A DNA stretch of 64,000 bases, from assembly GCA_964610315.1 (NCBI GenBank), contig CAZSVM010000006.1, positions 1 through 64,000 on the forward strand. The letters run 5' to 3'. This document shows, piece after piece, positions 9,280 through 17,126 of the stretch. This DNA is from JAQVEM01 sp964610315. Its GTDB lineage: Bacteria > Actinomycetota > Humimicrobiia > Humimicrobiales > Humimicrobiaceae. A program made the translations under genes and the position numbers. The notes below the pieces were generated by a model. The model was not told where the DNA came from. It ran no database searches and saw only the letters and a program-made list of their open reading frames with translations. Within the stretch, counting starts at the first letter, position 1. Every line of letters begins with the position of its first letter.

Positions 9280-10380
9280 CTAATTCATATAAATATGTTC
9301 AAATTTCCGAACGATCTTATTCCAGTCGTATTTTTTAACCTCTTCCAGACCATTTTTAATTAATTTTTTTCTTAATTGAGAATTGCCAAGCAGTTTTTCC
9401 ACCGCTCCTGCAAAATTCTCCGGTGTTGGTTTTACCAGAAGACCTGTTGCATTATTTTTTACTATATTCTTAACGGAGGTAATATCCGAAACCACGATTG
9501 GCAAGCCGGAAGCCATTGCCTCAACTAAAACCAGCGGGAAAGATTCGCATTCTGAAGCTAAAACAAAGATATCTGAATAAGAATATATATCATATAAATC
9601 TTTTCCCAGCAGAGCCCCGTGTAAGGTAACTTTTTTTTCAAGCTCTTCTTTTTTAATCAGATCGAATATTTTATTCTTTTCTTCCCCTTTCCCGACTATG
9701 TGTAATTCCATATCGGGATGATTATTCTCCATAACTAATTTGAACGATCGTATTAAAAGAGGAACATTCTTCGGTTTGGAAAGTCTGCCAACAGATAATA
9801 ATCTTACCGGGCTGTGAAGTCTGGTTGATACACTCCTGAAATGTTCCAGGTCTACCCCGTTGGGGATCTTGTATATCTTTGTTTTTGGTATTGAGTACTT
9901 TTTACTAATGAGGTTAACATAGTCTCTAGTTGAAACCACCATCTTCCATGCGGAATTCAAAATCTTTTGTAAAAACATTTTTTTATAAAATGGCAATAGA
10001 AAACCCAATTTCCCGGAAGGCTCTACGTCGGCATGAATATGAGCAATATACGGAATTTTTTTAATCTTTGAAACCAGGAAGACAATCTCCGGAATCATAA
10101 CCTGTGCTATATGTACGTGTATGATTGAATCACCGGGTATCTTTAATAATTTAAAAAACAGAGACGGTATAATAGCGGTATGAGCGAATTCCCAACTTCT
10201 TAGATAATGGATATTTAGATTATTTGTTGAACTTTGCCTATACTTTTTACAGCCGATATCAGAAGTAAATATTTCTACCTGGTGGCCTTTTCTTGCTAAT
10301 CTATTAGAAATTTCTTTAACACAATTTTCCATACCACCAATGTGCGGTGGATAGTAAGCAACAACCTGTACTATTTTCAT
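9280..10380 (-). CDS. Glycosyltransferase family 4
   Basis: 366 residues, GT-B fold. The N terminus M-K-I-V-Q-V-V-A-Y-Y-P-P-H-I-G-G-M-E is a classic GT4 opening. The donor half has R-L-L-S-V-G-R-L-S-K-P-K-N-V and the E-x7-E motif in S-E-C-E-S-F-P-L-V-L-V-E-A-M-A-S-G. Its start overlaps the stop of the next upstream gene (10377-11486) by four bases, so the GT4-GT4-deacetylase-GT4 group is one operon. Sugar specificity is unknown. Confidence 0.9.
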   Translation of the reverse strand: MKIVQVVAYYPPHIGGMENCVKEISNRLARKGHQVEIFTSDIGCKKYRQSSTNNLNIHYLRSWEFAHTAIIPSLFFKLLKIPGDSIIHVHIAQVMIPEIVFLVSKIKKIPYIAHIHADVEPSGKLGFLLPFYKKMFLQKILNSAWKMVVSTRDYVNLISKKYSIPKTKIYKIPNGVDLEHFRSVSTRLHSPVRLLSVGRLSKPKNVPLLIRSFKLVMENNHPDMELHIVGKGEEKNKIFDLIKKEELEKKVTLHGALLGKDLYDIYSYSDIFVLASECESFPLVLVEAMASGLPIVVSDITSVKNIVKNNATGLLVKPTPENFAGAVEKLLGNSQLRKKLIKNGLEEVKKYDWNKIVRKFEHIYMN

Positions 10381-11486
10381 TTAATAATTTCCTCATAAAT
10401 AGATTCTATCTCTTTTGCAATCTTATCCCATCTGTAATTTTTCTCAACTAGTTTCCTTCCATTTTCCCCTAACTTCTTTCTTAATCCTGGGTCTTTAATC
10501 ATGGCGATCATTGCCTCTACAATATTTTCTGGTTCTTTAGGAGTAATTATTATAGCATTTTCTTTATCTTTACAAATTGTCGATACTCCTCCTACATTGC
10601 TTACAATAACAGGTAGTTTCGCCGCCCAGGCTTCCAAGACCGTTACAGGAAAGCTTTCATGCAGTGATGGTGAAATAAACACATCAGAATCGAAATAATA
10701 ATCTATTACTTCATCTCTGTTTTTTTCTCCTAAAAACTTAATATAGTTATTCAGCTTTAGTGAAGTAACTAATTCCTGAAAATATTTTTTATCCAAACCT
10801 TTTCCAACTAACAATACTTCAAAACCTTTTTCTTTTTTCCTCAGTTTATTTACAGCATGGATCAGATAATCCAATCCTTTCTCCTTTTCAATCCTGCCAG
10901 CAAATAAAAAAATAGTCTTTCTATTTTTTTTATGTCTTTTTTGCTGAAACAAATCTAAATCGATAGCATTTGGCAGATAATTCACATTCCTTATCTTTAA
11001 CTTTCTAAAGTCATCCAGGGAGCTTTTGTCTTTGATAATAATTTTATCAAAATTACTACATTTAACTAAAAATTCTTCCAATTTTCTTTTAACAAAGAAA
11101 TAGCCTTCGTCATTAAAGCTAATTCCATGATATGTATTTATAATTGGAACTCTGTATAACTTGCAATGAATTGATAAAATAAAACCTAAATCGGGTGAAT
11201 GACTGTGGACAATATCCGGTCTTATTCTCTTTAAATAAAAAAATAAATAAAAGAATAAAATAAACAACGATATTATTCTTCTTAAATTAATTCTATCCAG
11301 ATTAATGGAATCTATTTTCAACCCATATTTTGTTATTTCCGCAGATTCTCTTACTTCACTGCAATTACTTGTAAGTATATATACTTGGTGACCGATTTTC
11401 CTCTGATATTTTACTAAACCGGCAACTACAGTAGAATCCCCTCCCATAATATCGGGATACTTCTTTGTAACATGTAAGATTTTCAT
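10377..11486 (-). CDS. Glycosyltransferase family 4
   Basis: 369 residues, GT-B fold: M-K-I-L-H-V-T-K-K-Y-P-D-I-M-G-G-D at the start, I-F-L-F-A-G-R-I-E-K-E-K-G in the donor half and the E-x7-E motif in H-E-S-F-P-V-T-V-L-E-A-W. Four-base overlaps at both ends (with 9280-10380 and 11483-12214) show tight coupling. It belongs to the same glycan pathway as its neighbours; donor and acceptor are unknown. Confidence 0.9.
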   Translation of the reverse strand: MKILHVTKKYPDIMGGDSTVVAGLVKYQRKIGHQVYILTSNCSEVRESAEITKYGLKIDSINLDRINLRRIISLFILFFYLFFYLKRIRPDIVHSHSPDLGFILSIHCKLYRVPIINTYHGISFNDEGYFFVKRKLEEFLVKCSNFDKIIIKDKSSLDDFRKLKIRNVNYLPNAIDLDLFQQKRHKKNRKTIFLFAGRIEKEKGLDYLIHAVNKLRKKEKGFEVLLVGKGLDKKYFQELVTSLKLNNYIKFLGEKNRDEVIDYYFDSDVFISPSLHESFPVTVLEAWAAKLPVIVSNVGGVSTICKDKENAIIITPKEPENIVEAMIAMIKDPGLRKKLGENGRKLVEKNYRWDKIAKEIESIYEEIIK

Positions 11487-12214
11487 TTTGTAGCCTTAAA
11501 TATATCATAATTTGTCCAATATTTTACATTTATCTTTTTACTTATATATGACAAGACTCGTTCCAGTTTTTTCCATTCATTGCTTTTTTCAATAACCCAT
11601 GAGTGCCCCCATAAATGATAAACACCTCCATATTTTTCAACATCATCAAATGTTTTTTTTGCCAAATATTCCCAGTTTAAATTCTTAATAAATTCTATCA
11701 AATTAAACTTTGAAATTGTTAGAATCTTTAGAGAATCCACCGGTAGAGTCAGTAATGAATTTCTGTGTGCTTCCAGGGTTGTTCCTGATAACAATAAATT
11801 TTCAGCAAGATGAAATTCAAATTTTTTCATAGTTCTTGAGTAGCAAAAGCCAGCTTTCTTTACCAATTCCATTATTTTTTCATTATATTTCCCACCGGGA
11901 TAACAAAAGCACCTAACTTCCTCTCTCAGTAACTTATCTAAGTATTTTTTCGAATCCATAATTTCATTAAAAGCTTCCTTTTCACTGATTTTTGTCAATC
12001 TTGGATGGGTCATGGTGTGAGCCCCAATTTCAAAATCCCCGTTAAGTTCTATAATTTCTTTATCTGATAACAGATCTTCTTTTCTGAATTCTCTATTTTT
12101 TGGAGAAATATAAAAAGTTCCTCTAATTCTATGCTTCTTTAGAAGTTGAGCTAATTTAAGGTCCAATTTATGACCATCATCCCAGCTGGTTGTAACGATT
12201 ATTTCTTTATCCAT
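11483..12214 (-). CDS. Polysaccharide deacetylase (short NodB domain)
   Basis: 243 residues, the length of a single NodB domain with no signal peptide. Motif 1 reads S-W-D-D-G-H near residue 11 (usually F-D-D-G) and motif 2 is G-A-H-T-M-T-H-P near residue 66. C-F-C-Y-P-G-G-K near residue 100 corresponds to motif 3. It is embedded between GT4 genes with overlapping ends (four and 16 bases), so it probably deacetylates an intermediate of the same glycan in the cytoplasm. Confidence 0.85.
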   Translation of the reverse strand: MDKEIIVTTSWDDGHKLDLKLAQLLKKHRIRGTFYISPKNREFRKEDLLSDKEIIELNGDFEIGAHTMTHPRLTKISEKEAFNEIMDSKKYLDKLLREEVRCFCYPGGKYNEKIMELVKKAGFCYSRTMKKFEFHLAENLLLSGTTLEAHRNSLLTLPVDSLKILTISKFNLIEFIKNLNWEYLAKKTFDDVEKYGGVYHLWGHSWVIEKSNEWKKLERVLSYISKKINVKYWTNYDIFKATK

Positions 12215-13338
12215 TTTAAATAAACTTCCTCGATTTCATCAACAATCTTATTCCAGTCATATTTTTTCGCAAAATCCAGACAGTTTTTTTTCATTTTTCT
12301 GCCCGAATTATTTTTTAAAATTCTTATAATTCTATTTGCAATTTCCTCCTCTTTAAGATGGCAGATAAAACCGTTTTTTTCTTCTTCGATAAGATCTCTG
12401 GCAGCATTGTCTTTATGGTTAATTGTTATAACAGGTATACCGCATGCATTAGCCTCGATAACTACAATTCCAAAGCCTTCCCGCGTTGAAGGTAGAACAA
12501 AAACTTTTGATGATTTCATTTGGGTATAAACATCATCATGGGTTTCTAAAAAATCTAAAAATTTAATATTATTTTCCAGGTTTAACTTTTGGGTTAGCGC
12601 TTCAAGATTCTTTTTTTCAGGTCCTTCTCCAATGATTAAGCACTTGATTTTTTGTTTTTTTTCCTTAATTAAATGAATTGATTTTATCAGAACGTCAACG
12701 TTTTTATGACTTAACAATCTGCCTGCAAAAATAACATCGGATTTTCTTTCAGCGGGTTTAATTTTTTGAATTTTTTCAAAATCATTACCATTTGGAATTG
12801 TATAAATTTTTTTCTTGCTTCTTAAGTTATTCTTTAACTTTTTCGTCGTGCACTCAGAGACTGAAATTATTTCATCAGGCATAAAAACACTAAGCTTCTC
12901 CGCCAGGTAACCGAAAATTCCTCGCCAGCCAAGATACTCTTGCCAGTAATCCTTACCCCAAACTTCATGCCAGGTGGCAATTATTTTTTTTCTTCTTAAG
13001 ATGCAAATGGGTTTTAGAAAAAAAAGAGGGAAAAAGGGCATATGATCTACCTCAGCAATATCAAAATCTTCTTTAATAAGTTTTAAACAAGCCAGGCCAA
13101 ACATCAACGCTTGAATCATCGATCTTCTTTTTCCCAGATAGAGCGGGTATTTTTTACAGATTGCATGCAGATTAATACCATTTTCTCTCCTGTCTCTTGA
13201 TCCTTTCCACCATTTCATACAATAAAGATGGATATCGTAACCCTTTCTACCCAATCTTGTTGTCACTTCAAATATTCTTTTTTCTTTACCTCCTTCGTTG
13301 TATGGATAGATAGCATCAGAAATAAAGGCAATTTTCAT
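12199..13338 (-). CDS. Glycosyltransferase family 4
   Basis: 379 residues, GT-B fold. It opens M-K-I-A-F-I-S-D-A-I-Y-P-Y-N-E-G-G-K-E and has S-D-V-I-F-A-G-R-L-L-S-H-K-N-V-D in the donor half, with the E-x7-E motif in R-E-G-F-G-I-V-V-I-E-A-N-A-C-G. The start codon lies 19 bases from the scaffold gap; just upstream on the same strand a stop codon (13342-13344) in the frame L-T-W-S looks like the real end of the GT2 gene on the other side of the gap, four bases away. It is therefore probably the next gene of the same operon. Confidence 0.9.
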   Translation of the reverse strand: MKIAFISDAIYPYNEGGKEKRIFEVTTRLGRKGYDIHLYCMKWWKGSRDRRENGINLHAICKKYPLYLGKRRSMIQALMFGLACLKLIKEDFDIAEVDHMPFFPLFFLKPICILRRKKIIATWHEVWGKDYWQEYLGWRGIFGYLAEKLSVFMPDEIISVSECTTKKLKNNLRSKKKIYTIPNGNDFEKIQKIKPAERKSDVIFAGRLLSHKNVDVLIKSIHLIKEKKQKIKCLIIGEGPEKKNLEALTQKLNLENNIKFLDFLETHDDVYTQMKSSKVFVLPSTREGFGIVVIEANACGIPVITINHKDNAARDLIEEEKNGFICHLKEEEIANRIIRILKNNSGRKMKKNCLDFAKKYDWNKIVDEIEEVYLKWIKK

Positions 13339-13345
13339 TCCTTAA

Positions 13346-13598
13346 CTCCATGTCAAANNNNNNNNNNNNNNNNNNNNNNNNNNNNNNNNNNNNNNNNNNN
13401 NNNNNNNNNNNNNNNNNNNNNNNNNNNNNNNNNNNNNNNNNNNNNNNNNNNNNNNNNTTTTTAAATAGCATCCAGATAATTTTTAAACCATCAAGATAAG
13501 GGGAAAGTTTTGTTTGCCTTCTCTTCAGGTCTCCATGTCAAATTTTTAAATAGCATCCAGATAATTTTTAAACCATCAAGATAAGGGGAAAGTTTTGA
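13346..13598 (-). repeat. Imperfect direct repeat (85-bp offset) around the scaffold gap
   Basis: The 55 bases at 13458-13512 recur at 13543-13597, and the 12 bases just before the gap (13346-13357) recur at 13531-13542. Closing the gap to zero length gives an identical 67-bp repeat. The repeat lies in the 3' end of the GT2 gene, so the assembly is unreliable here: contig ends may overlap, or a real 85-bp duplication may carry a one-base error. Confidence 0.8.
13358..13457. other. Scaffold gap (100 N)
   Basis: Exactly 100 undetermined bases, the usual placeholder for an unknown gap length. Flanking repeats suggest the true gap is zero or negative. Confidence 0.99.
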
Positions 13599-14381
13599 AT
13601 TACCTTCTCTTTTATCGTAGGTAATAGGGACTGAAAAAATTTTAAAGCCAAGCTTGGCCATTTTGGTTATCATTTCAGCTTCAATGCCAAAACCATCTGA
13701 TTTTATATGTGGAGTAAGTTCATCAATAACTTCCTTTTTCCAGGCAAAATATCCCGTGCAAATATCTGTTGTATTTACTAAATATAATCTCCTGGTCAAG
13801 AAAGTAAAAAACCAATTGGCCAGTCTGTGGGAAAAGCTTAATGAATTTCCATTAAGTTTTCCTTCAAGTCTGGAACCAATAACTATATCACAAAAATCAT
13901 TCTCAAGAGGTTCAATAAATCTGGGAATTTCTTTTGACTTATAAGTATTATCTCCGTCTAACATAACAATATAATCAGTATCGCTGCTAACATTCCTAAA
14001 ACCAGTTCTTATGGCATTACCTTTGCCTTGCTTTTTTTCTGAAACTACTTTATAACCTTTCTCATAAGCAATTTTAATTGTATTGTCAGTTGAGTTGTTA
14101 TTTATTACAATAATTTCAGTTCGATAGCCTAGGTCGGCTAATTTTTTATCAGGCACACCGTCAATAACTTTACCAATACCTTTTTCTTCATTATAGCAAG
14201 GGATTAGAATTGTTATTTTCTTCAAATTAGCTTTTCTTCTATCTGAACTTCTTCTATCTGAACTTCTTCTATCTATAAACGGATAGGATAATCGGTTCCG
14301 TAAATCTAGTTCCTCAGCTATTCTATTTTTAACAGTATTCTTTTTAATGGTCTTTAAAGTATCTTTACCTAAATAGTTCAT
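13491..14381 (-). CDS. Glycosyltransferase family 2 (DPM1/GtrB-like); C terminus distorted by assembly
   Basis: About 296 residues. I prefer the ATG at 14381 over an upstream GTG because GAGGAG lies seven bases before it. An unusual N-terminal arm of about 45 residues holds D-R-R-S-S repeated (encoded by a 15-bp tandem repeat near 14239-14275). Then follow the GT2 motifs I-L-I-P-C-Y-N-E-E, D-N-T-I at the donor loop, and the metal-binding M-L-D-G-D-N-T-Y. It lacks C-terminal membrane helices, like DPM1-type polyprenyl-phosphate sugar transferases. The last residues (R-P-E-E-K-A-N-K-T-F-P-L-S) follow the duplicated segment and are probably artefactual; the real end is likely L-T-W-S. Confidence 0.85.
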   Translation of the reverse strand: MNYLGKDTLKTIKKNTVKNRIAEELDLRNRLSYPFIDRRSSDRRSSDRRKANLKKITILIPCYNEEKGIGKVIDGVPDKKLADLGYRTEIIVINNNSTDNTIKIAYEKGYKVVSEKKQGKGNAIRTGFRNVSSDTDYIVMLDGDNTYKSKEIPRFIEPLENDFCDIVIGSRLEGKLNGNSLSFSHRLANWFFTFLTRRLYLVNTTDICTGYFAWKKEVIDELTPHIKSDGFGIEAEMITKMAKLGFKIFSVPITYDKREGNSKLSPYLDGLKIIWMLFKNLTWRPEEKANKTFPLS

Positions 14382-14390
14382 CCTTGGCAC

Positions 14391-15050
14391 TCCTCTACTT
14401 AAAAATATTACTTTAAACTTTCCTTCTCTATATAAAAAACATAAAAAAAAACCGACTATTGTTAGCCGGTTACGCTACTCGCTTCATCTTCCCCTAGCGT
14501 CCAATATAAAGGAAGACTTCAAAGCTTCTAACTTATAATTTCCTAATATAAAATTTTAAAGAGCTATTATTCTATAATATTGCGTTAATATTGTATAGTA
14601 TTTTTTATAAATTGTCTAATAATTTTATATTTTTCGTTTGTTCAGGCCGGAACAGGATAAATATCCGGTTTAATGCCATAAAATCAATATTTCTAAAATA
14701 TTGAAAGATGGATCACTCATACCCATAATCGGGGTACACAGTAAATGGGGCAGTAAGAAATGGGTTAGTAAGAAATTGAAGATAAAAAACGGGGGCAAGT
14801 GTTCAAAATATTGGACGCCTACATTCACTCACCCCATTTTTCATTCTATCACAATCTTTCTTTAATTCAATCCAGAAATTATAGAATTCTAATAAATTTA
14901 TTGTATATCTCTTGTATATCTATTAGAATTTTACAACAAACTGCCTTACCACTCAGTAAACAAACAAATATTAAAATCGGATAAAAGCCGGATAAAAATT
15001 TTTACCGGTCTGTAAGTACCGGCCTGATAATTTTCAGCCTTCGGTAAATA
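14391..15050. other. Long intergenic region upstream of the glycan operon
   Basis: 660 bases between acsE and the GT2 gene, both on the minus strand. No gene is visible. It holds a two-hairpin leader with terminator (14443-14500), an 11-bp inverted repeat (14497-14507 and 14808-14818), three imperfect copies of A-G-T-A-A-G-A-A-A-T-G-G-G (14740-14776), and a 5-bp stem (15005-15009 with 15018-15022) followed on the minus strand by A/T-rich sequence, which may be a weak end for acsE transcription. Confidence 0.5.
14443..14500 (-). terminator. Two-hairpin leader ending in an intrinsic terminator
   Basis: On the minus strand a 6-bp stem (ACGCTA/TAGCGT, 14495-14500 with 14472-14477) is directly followed by a 9-bp stem with a 4-base loop (14463-14471 with 14450-14458; one G-T pair) and then eight T. 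The last part is a textbook rho-independent terminator. It sits about 60 bases upstream of the GT2 start codon, which is where an attenuator or riboswitch expression platform would lie. I do not recognise a known riboswitch class. Confidence 0.75.
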
Positions 15051-15845
15051 TCAATCGAGATATGAGTGTGCATATAATATTTTATTGGTGAGGATATCAT
15101 AAGTTTTTACCGTATTCATTAACTCTTTATCCAGGGGGTCTACAATAGCGCTATCCAGGCCCTGACTCAGCAGTATCAATAGATAGGTCCGGTTGAGAAG
15201 GCTTTTAAGCTCCGGAGGAGAAGATTGGGAAACATTACTCAGGCCCACTATGGTTCTGGGGTCATCGGGAAGGGCCATCAGTTCCTTAAGTTCTTTGAAT
15301 ACCTTTAAAGCCTTGACGCAGTTGTATACCTGTTCTTGAAGAACGGCAACCGGCAGTACTACCGGGTCCAGATATAGATTTTCCATGGGTACTCCATACT
15401 CCAGTGCGGAATTAACTATATTCATAATTATCTCTACCCTGCTGTCCACATCGGGAGGCACACCTTTTTCAGTCAGGGCAATCCCTACGATTTTGCTGTT
15501 ATATTTTTTTGCCATAGGCATAAGGATATCAAGCTTATCCTTGTCTCCGGTAACCGAATTAATCATAGCGGTTCCCTTATGAACCTGTAGGCCAGCTTCG
15601 ATGGCACTTATATTTTTGGTATCCAGAGCAAGAGGTACATCTACTTCGGCCTGTATGCTTTTTACTATCCACTGCATAAGCTCTTCCCCGTTTCTGGTGG
15701 CCGGGCCTATGTTTACATCTACATAGTCTGCTCCGGCTTCCTTTTGTTCTTTTGCCATTTTAACAATAGGCGCCGCATTTCTTTCCTTTACGGCAGGCCC
15801 TACCACTTTCGATACCACGCTTATATTTTCTCCTACTATTAACAT
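15051..15845 (-). CDS. acsE: Methyltetrahydrofolate:corrinoid/iron-sulfur protein methyltransferase
   Basis: 264 residues from the ATG at 15845 (GGGAG six bases upstream; an in-frame TTG lies four codons earlier). This is close to the 262 residues of characterised AcsE. The pterin-binding TIM barrel is clear: L-I-V-G-E-N-I at the start, G-A-D-Y-V-D-V-N-I-G-P, P-L-A-L-D-T-K-N, M-I-N-S-V-T-G-D, L-Y-L-D-P-V-V-L-P and G-L-S-N-V-S-Q. It moves the methyl group of 5-methyl-THF to the cobalt of AcsCD. It lies 27 kb from the other acs genes, next to an unrelated binding protein. Confidence 0.92.
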   Translation of the reverse strand: MLIVGENISVVSKVVGPAVKERNAAPIVKMAKEQKEAGADYVDVNIGPATRNGEELMQWIVKSIQAEVDVPLALDTKNISAIEAGLQVHKGTAMINSVTGDKDKLDILMPMAKKYNSKIVGIALTEKGVPPDVDSRVEIIMNIVNSALEYGVPMENLYLDPVVLPVAVLQEQVYNCVKALKVFKELKELMALPDDPRTIVGLSNVSQSSPPELKSLLNRTYLLILLSQGLDSAIVDPLDKELMNTVKTYDILTNKILYAHSYLD

Positions 15846-15932
15846 AATTTCTCCCAATCTCTAAGAAATTATAATATAAAAAAATTAAAGGATTCCGGTA
15901 AAACAAAACCGGTTATATTTTTATTAATACCT

Positions 15933-16790
15933 TCAGGAACCATAATCGAACCACTGGCTATAAATTTGATCATAAGTTCCGTCTTCCTTAATTTCCTCCA
16001 GAATACAGTCAACCTCTTCTTTTAAAGGACTCCCTTTACTAAAGACAATGCCAAATTCCTTACTCGATTTTACCGTTTCCAGAACATTATAAATTCCGGT
16101 ATTTCCAGTTATCAGATTAACCCCCATAGGTAGAGAAATCAATATCCCATCGATATTTTTATTTTTTAGATCATCAGTCATCATTACCACATCATCATAT
16201 CCTGCTATTTTATAGTTAAGTAAATAATCCTCATCCAGATAATTTTTTTCGGTATTCAATATTCCTATAGGTTTTCCTTCCACACTTTCCTTAATCTTAA
16301 TATCGGTCTCATCTAAAACTATCAGCATATACTCCATAGTAAAATAAGGAATGGAGAAATCAACCATACCTTCTTTTTCGGAAGATATGGGAACTGCAGA
16401 TATTATCATATCCAGTTTTAAATCCTGGGGAATTTGATAGGTACTTTCCCAGTCTATGGAAACTAACTCTAATTCCCTGCCCATCCTCTCGGCAATTTCC
16501 CTGGCAATATCGATGTCAAAACCCTCCACATTTCCATCCTTCATAAATTCGAAAACCGGATAGGTAGGATCGCAGCCTACTATAAGCTTGGTTTCATCCA
16601 GGACAGTATTTGAGTTAGCAGTTGCATCCGGGGCAGGAACAGTATCTTCAGCGGGGGCAGTATCTGCGGTATTATTCGTGATCCGGCAGCTTGCTATACC
16701 AAGTAATAAAAAAATTATTACAGCAGCCGACAATATATTTATAAAAATTTTTTTATTTTTAAAAATTTTTTGTATAAGATTAAAAAACAT
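15933..16790 (-). CDS. Extracellular solute-binding lipoprotein (SBP family 3)
   Basis: 285 residues. A basic start and hydrophobic helix end in G-I-A-S-C (lipobox; Cys35). An acidic/Thr/Ala linker follows, then the family 3 fold: L-I-V-G-C-D-P-T-Y-P-V-F-E-F, V-E-G-F-D-I-D-I-A-R-E-I-A-E-R, and a C-terminal D-G-T-Y-D-Q-I-Y-S-Q-W-F. This family binds polar amino acids and related small ligands. No permease or ATPase of the matching type is nearby, so it is an orphan in this window. It precedes acsE on the same strand by 87 bases. Confidence 0.85.
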   Translation of the reverse strand: MFFNLIQKIFKNKKIFINILSAAVIIFLLLGIASCRITNNTADTAPAEDTVPAPDATANSNTVLDETKLIVGCDPTYPVFEFMKDGNVEGFDIDIAREIAERMGRELELVSIDWESTYQIPQDLKLDMIISAVPISSEKEGMVDFSIPYFTMEYMLIVLDETDIKIKESVEGKPIGILNTEKNYLDEDYLLNYKIAGYDDVVMMTDDLKNKNIDGILISLPMGVNLITGNTGIYNVLETVKSSKEFGIVFSKGSPLKEEVDCILEEIKEDGTYDQIYSQWFDYGS

Positions 16791-16972
16791 TTATAAAATT
16801 TATTCTTTGACTTTTATTTCTTCTTCTTGTAGATTTCTTTCCAAATAGATACTAGGTTTTTGTTATAGAGTTTACACTTTTTTGGATAAAAACGGAACAA
16901 CTTTTTAAAATCAATATCTTTTCACAAAAACAGATAAATTAATTTTCCTCCGGCTTTCCTGGAAGCAGATAT

Positions 16973-16994
16973 TTTTAAACATTTATGTTTAAAA
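16973..16994. promoter_or_regulatory. 10-bp perfect inverted repeat upstream of the sugar operon
   Basis: TTTTAAACAT, two bases, then ATGTTTAAAA. The spacing and symmetry suit a dimeric regulator site in the divergent region between the binding protein (minus) and the sugar operon (plus). The binder is unknown. Confidence 0.4.
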
Positions 16995-17039
16995 TTTAAA
17001 GGTTTTTCAACAAATCTTTACCTAAAATCATTTATTTTC

Positions 17040-17071
17040 TTGACATAAAACTCAATATATTAGAATATAAT
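17040..17071 (+). promoter_or_regulatory. Candidate promoter of the carbohydrate operon
   Basis: TTGACA at 17040-17045 and TATAAT at 17066-17071, with a rather long 20-bp spacer. The first gene starts at 17127 after AAGAAAGG. The -10 box overlaps the edge of the palindrome at 17067-17090. Confidence 0.55.
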
Positions 17072-17090
17072 GATGTAATTACATCATTAT
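17067..17090. promoter_or_regulatory. 24-bp perfect palindrome, probable operator
   Basis: Half-site ATAATGATGTAA repeated exactly in inverse. It begins within the -10 box and covers the likely transcription start, a classic repressor position. The central TGTAATTACA suits a GntR/HutC-type dimer, and the only such regulator in the window is encoded at 30554-31390, but the pairing is inferred. Confidence 0.7.
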
Positions 17091-17126
17091 GTTTTATATA
17101 TTGAAAAAACCATAAGAAAGGTACAG

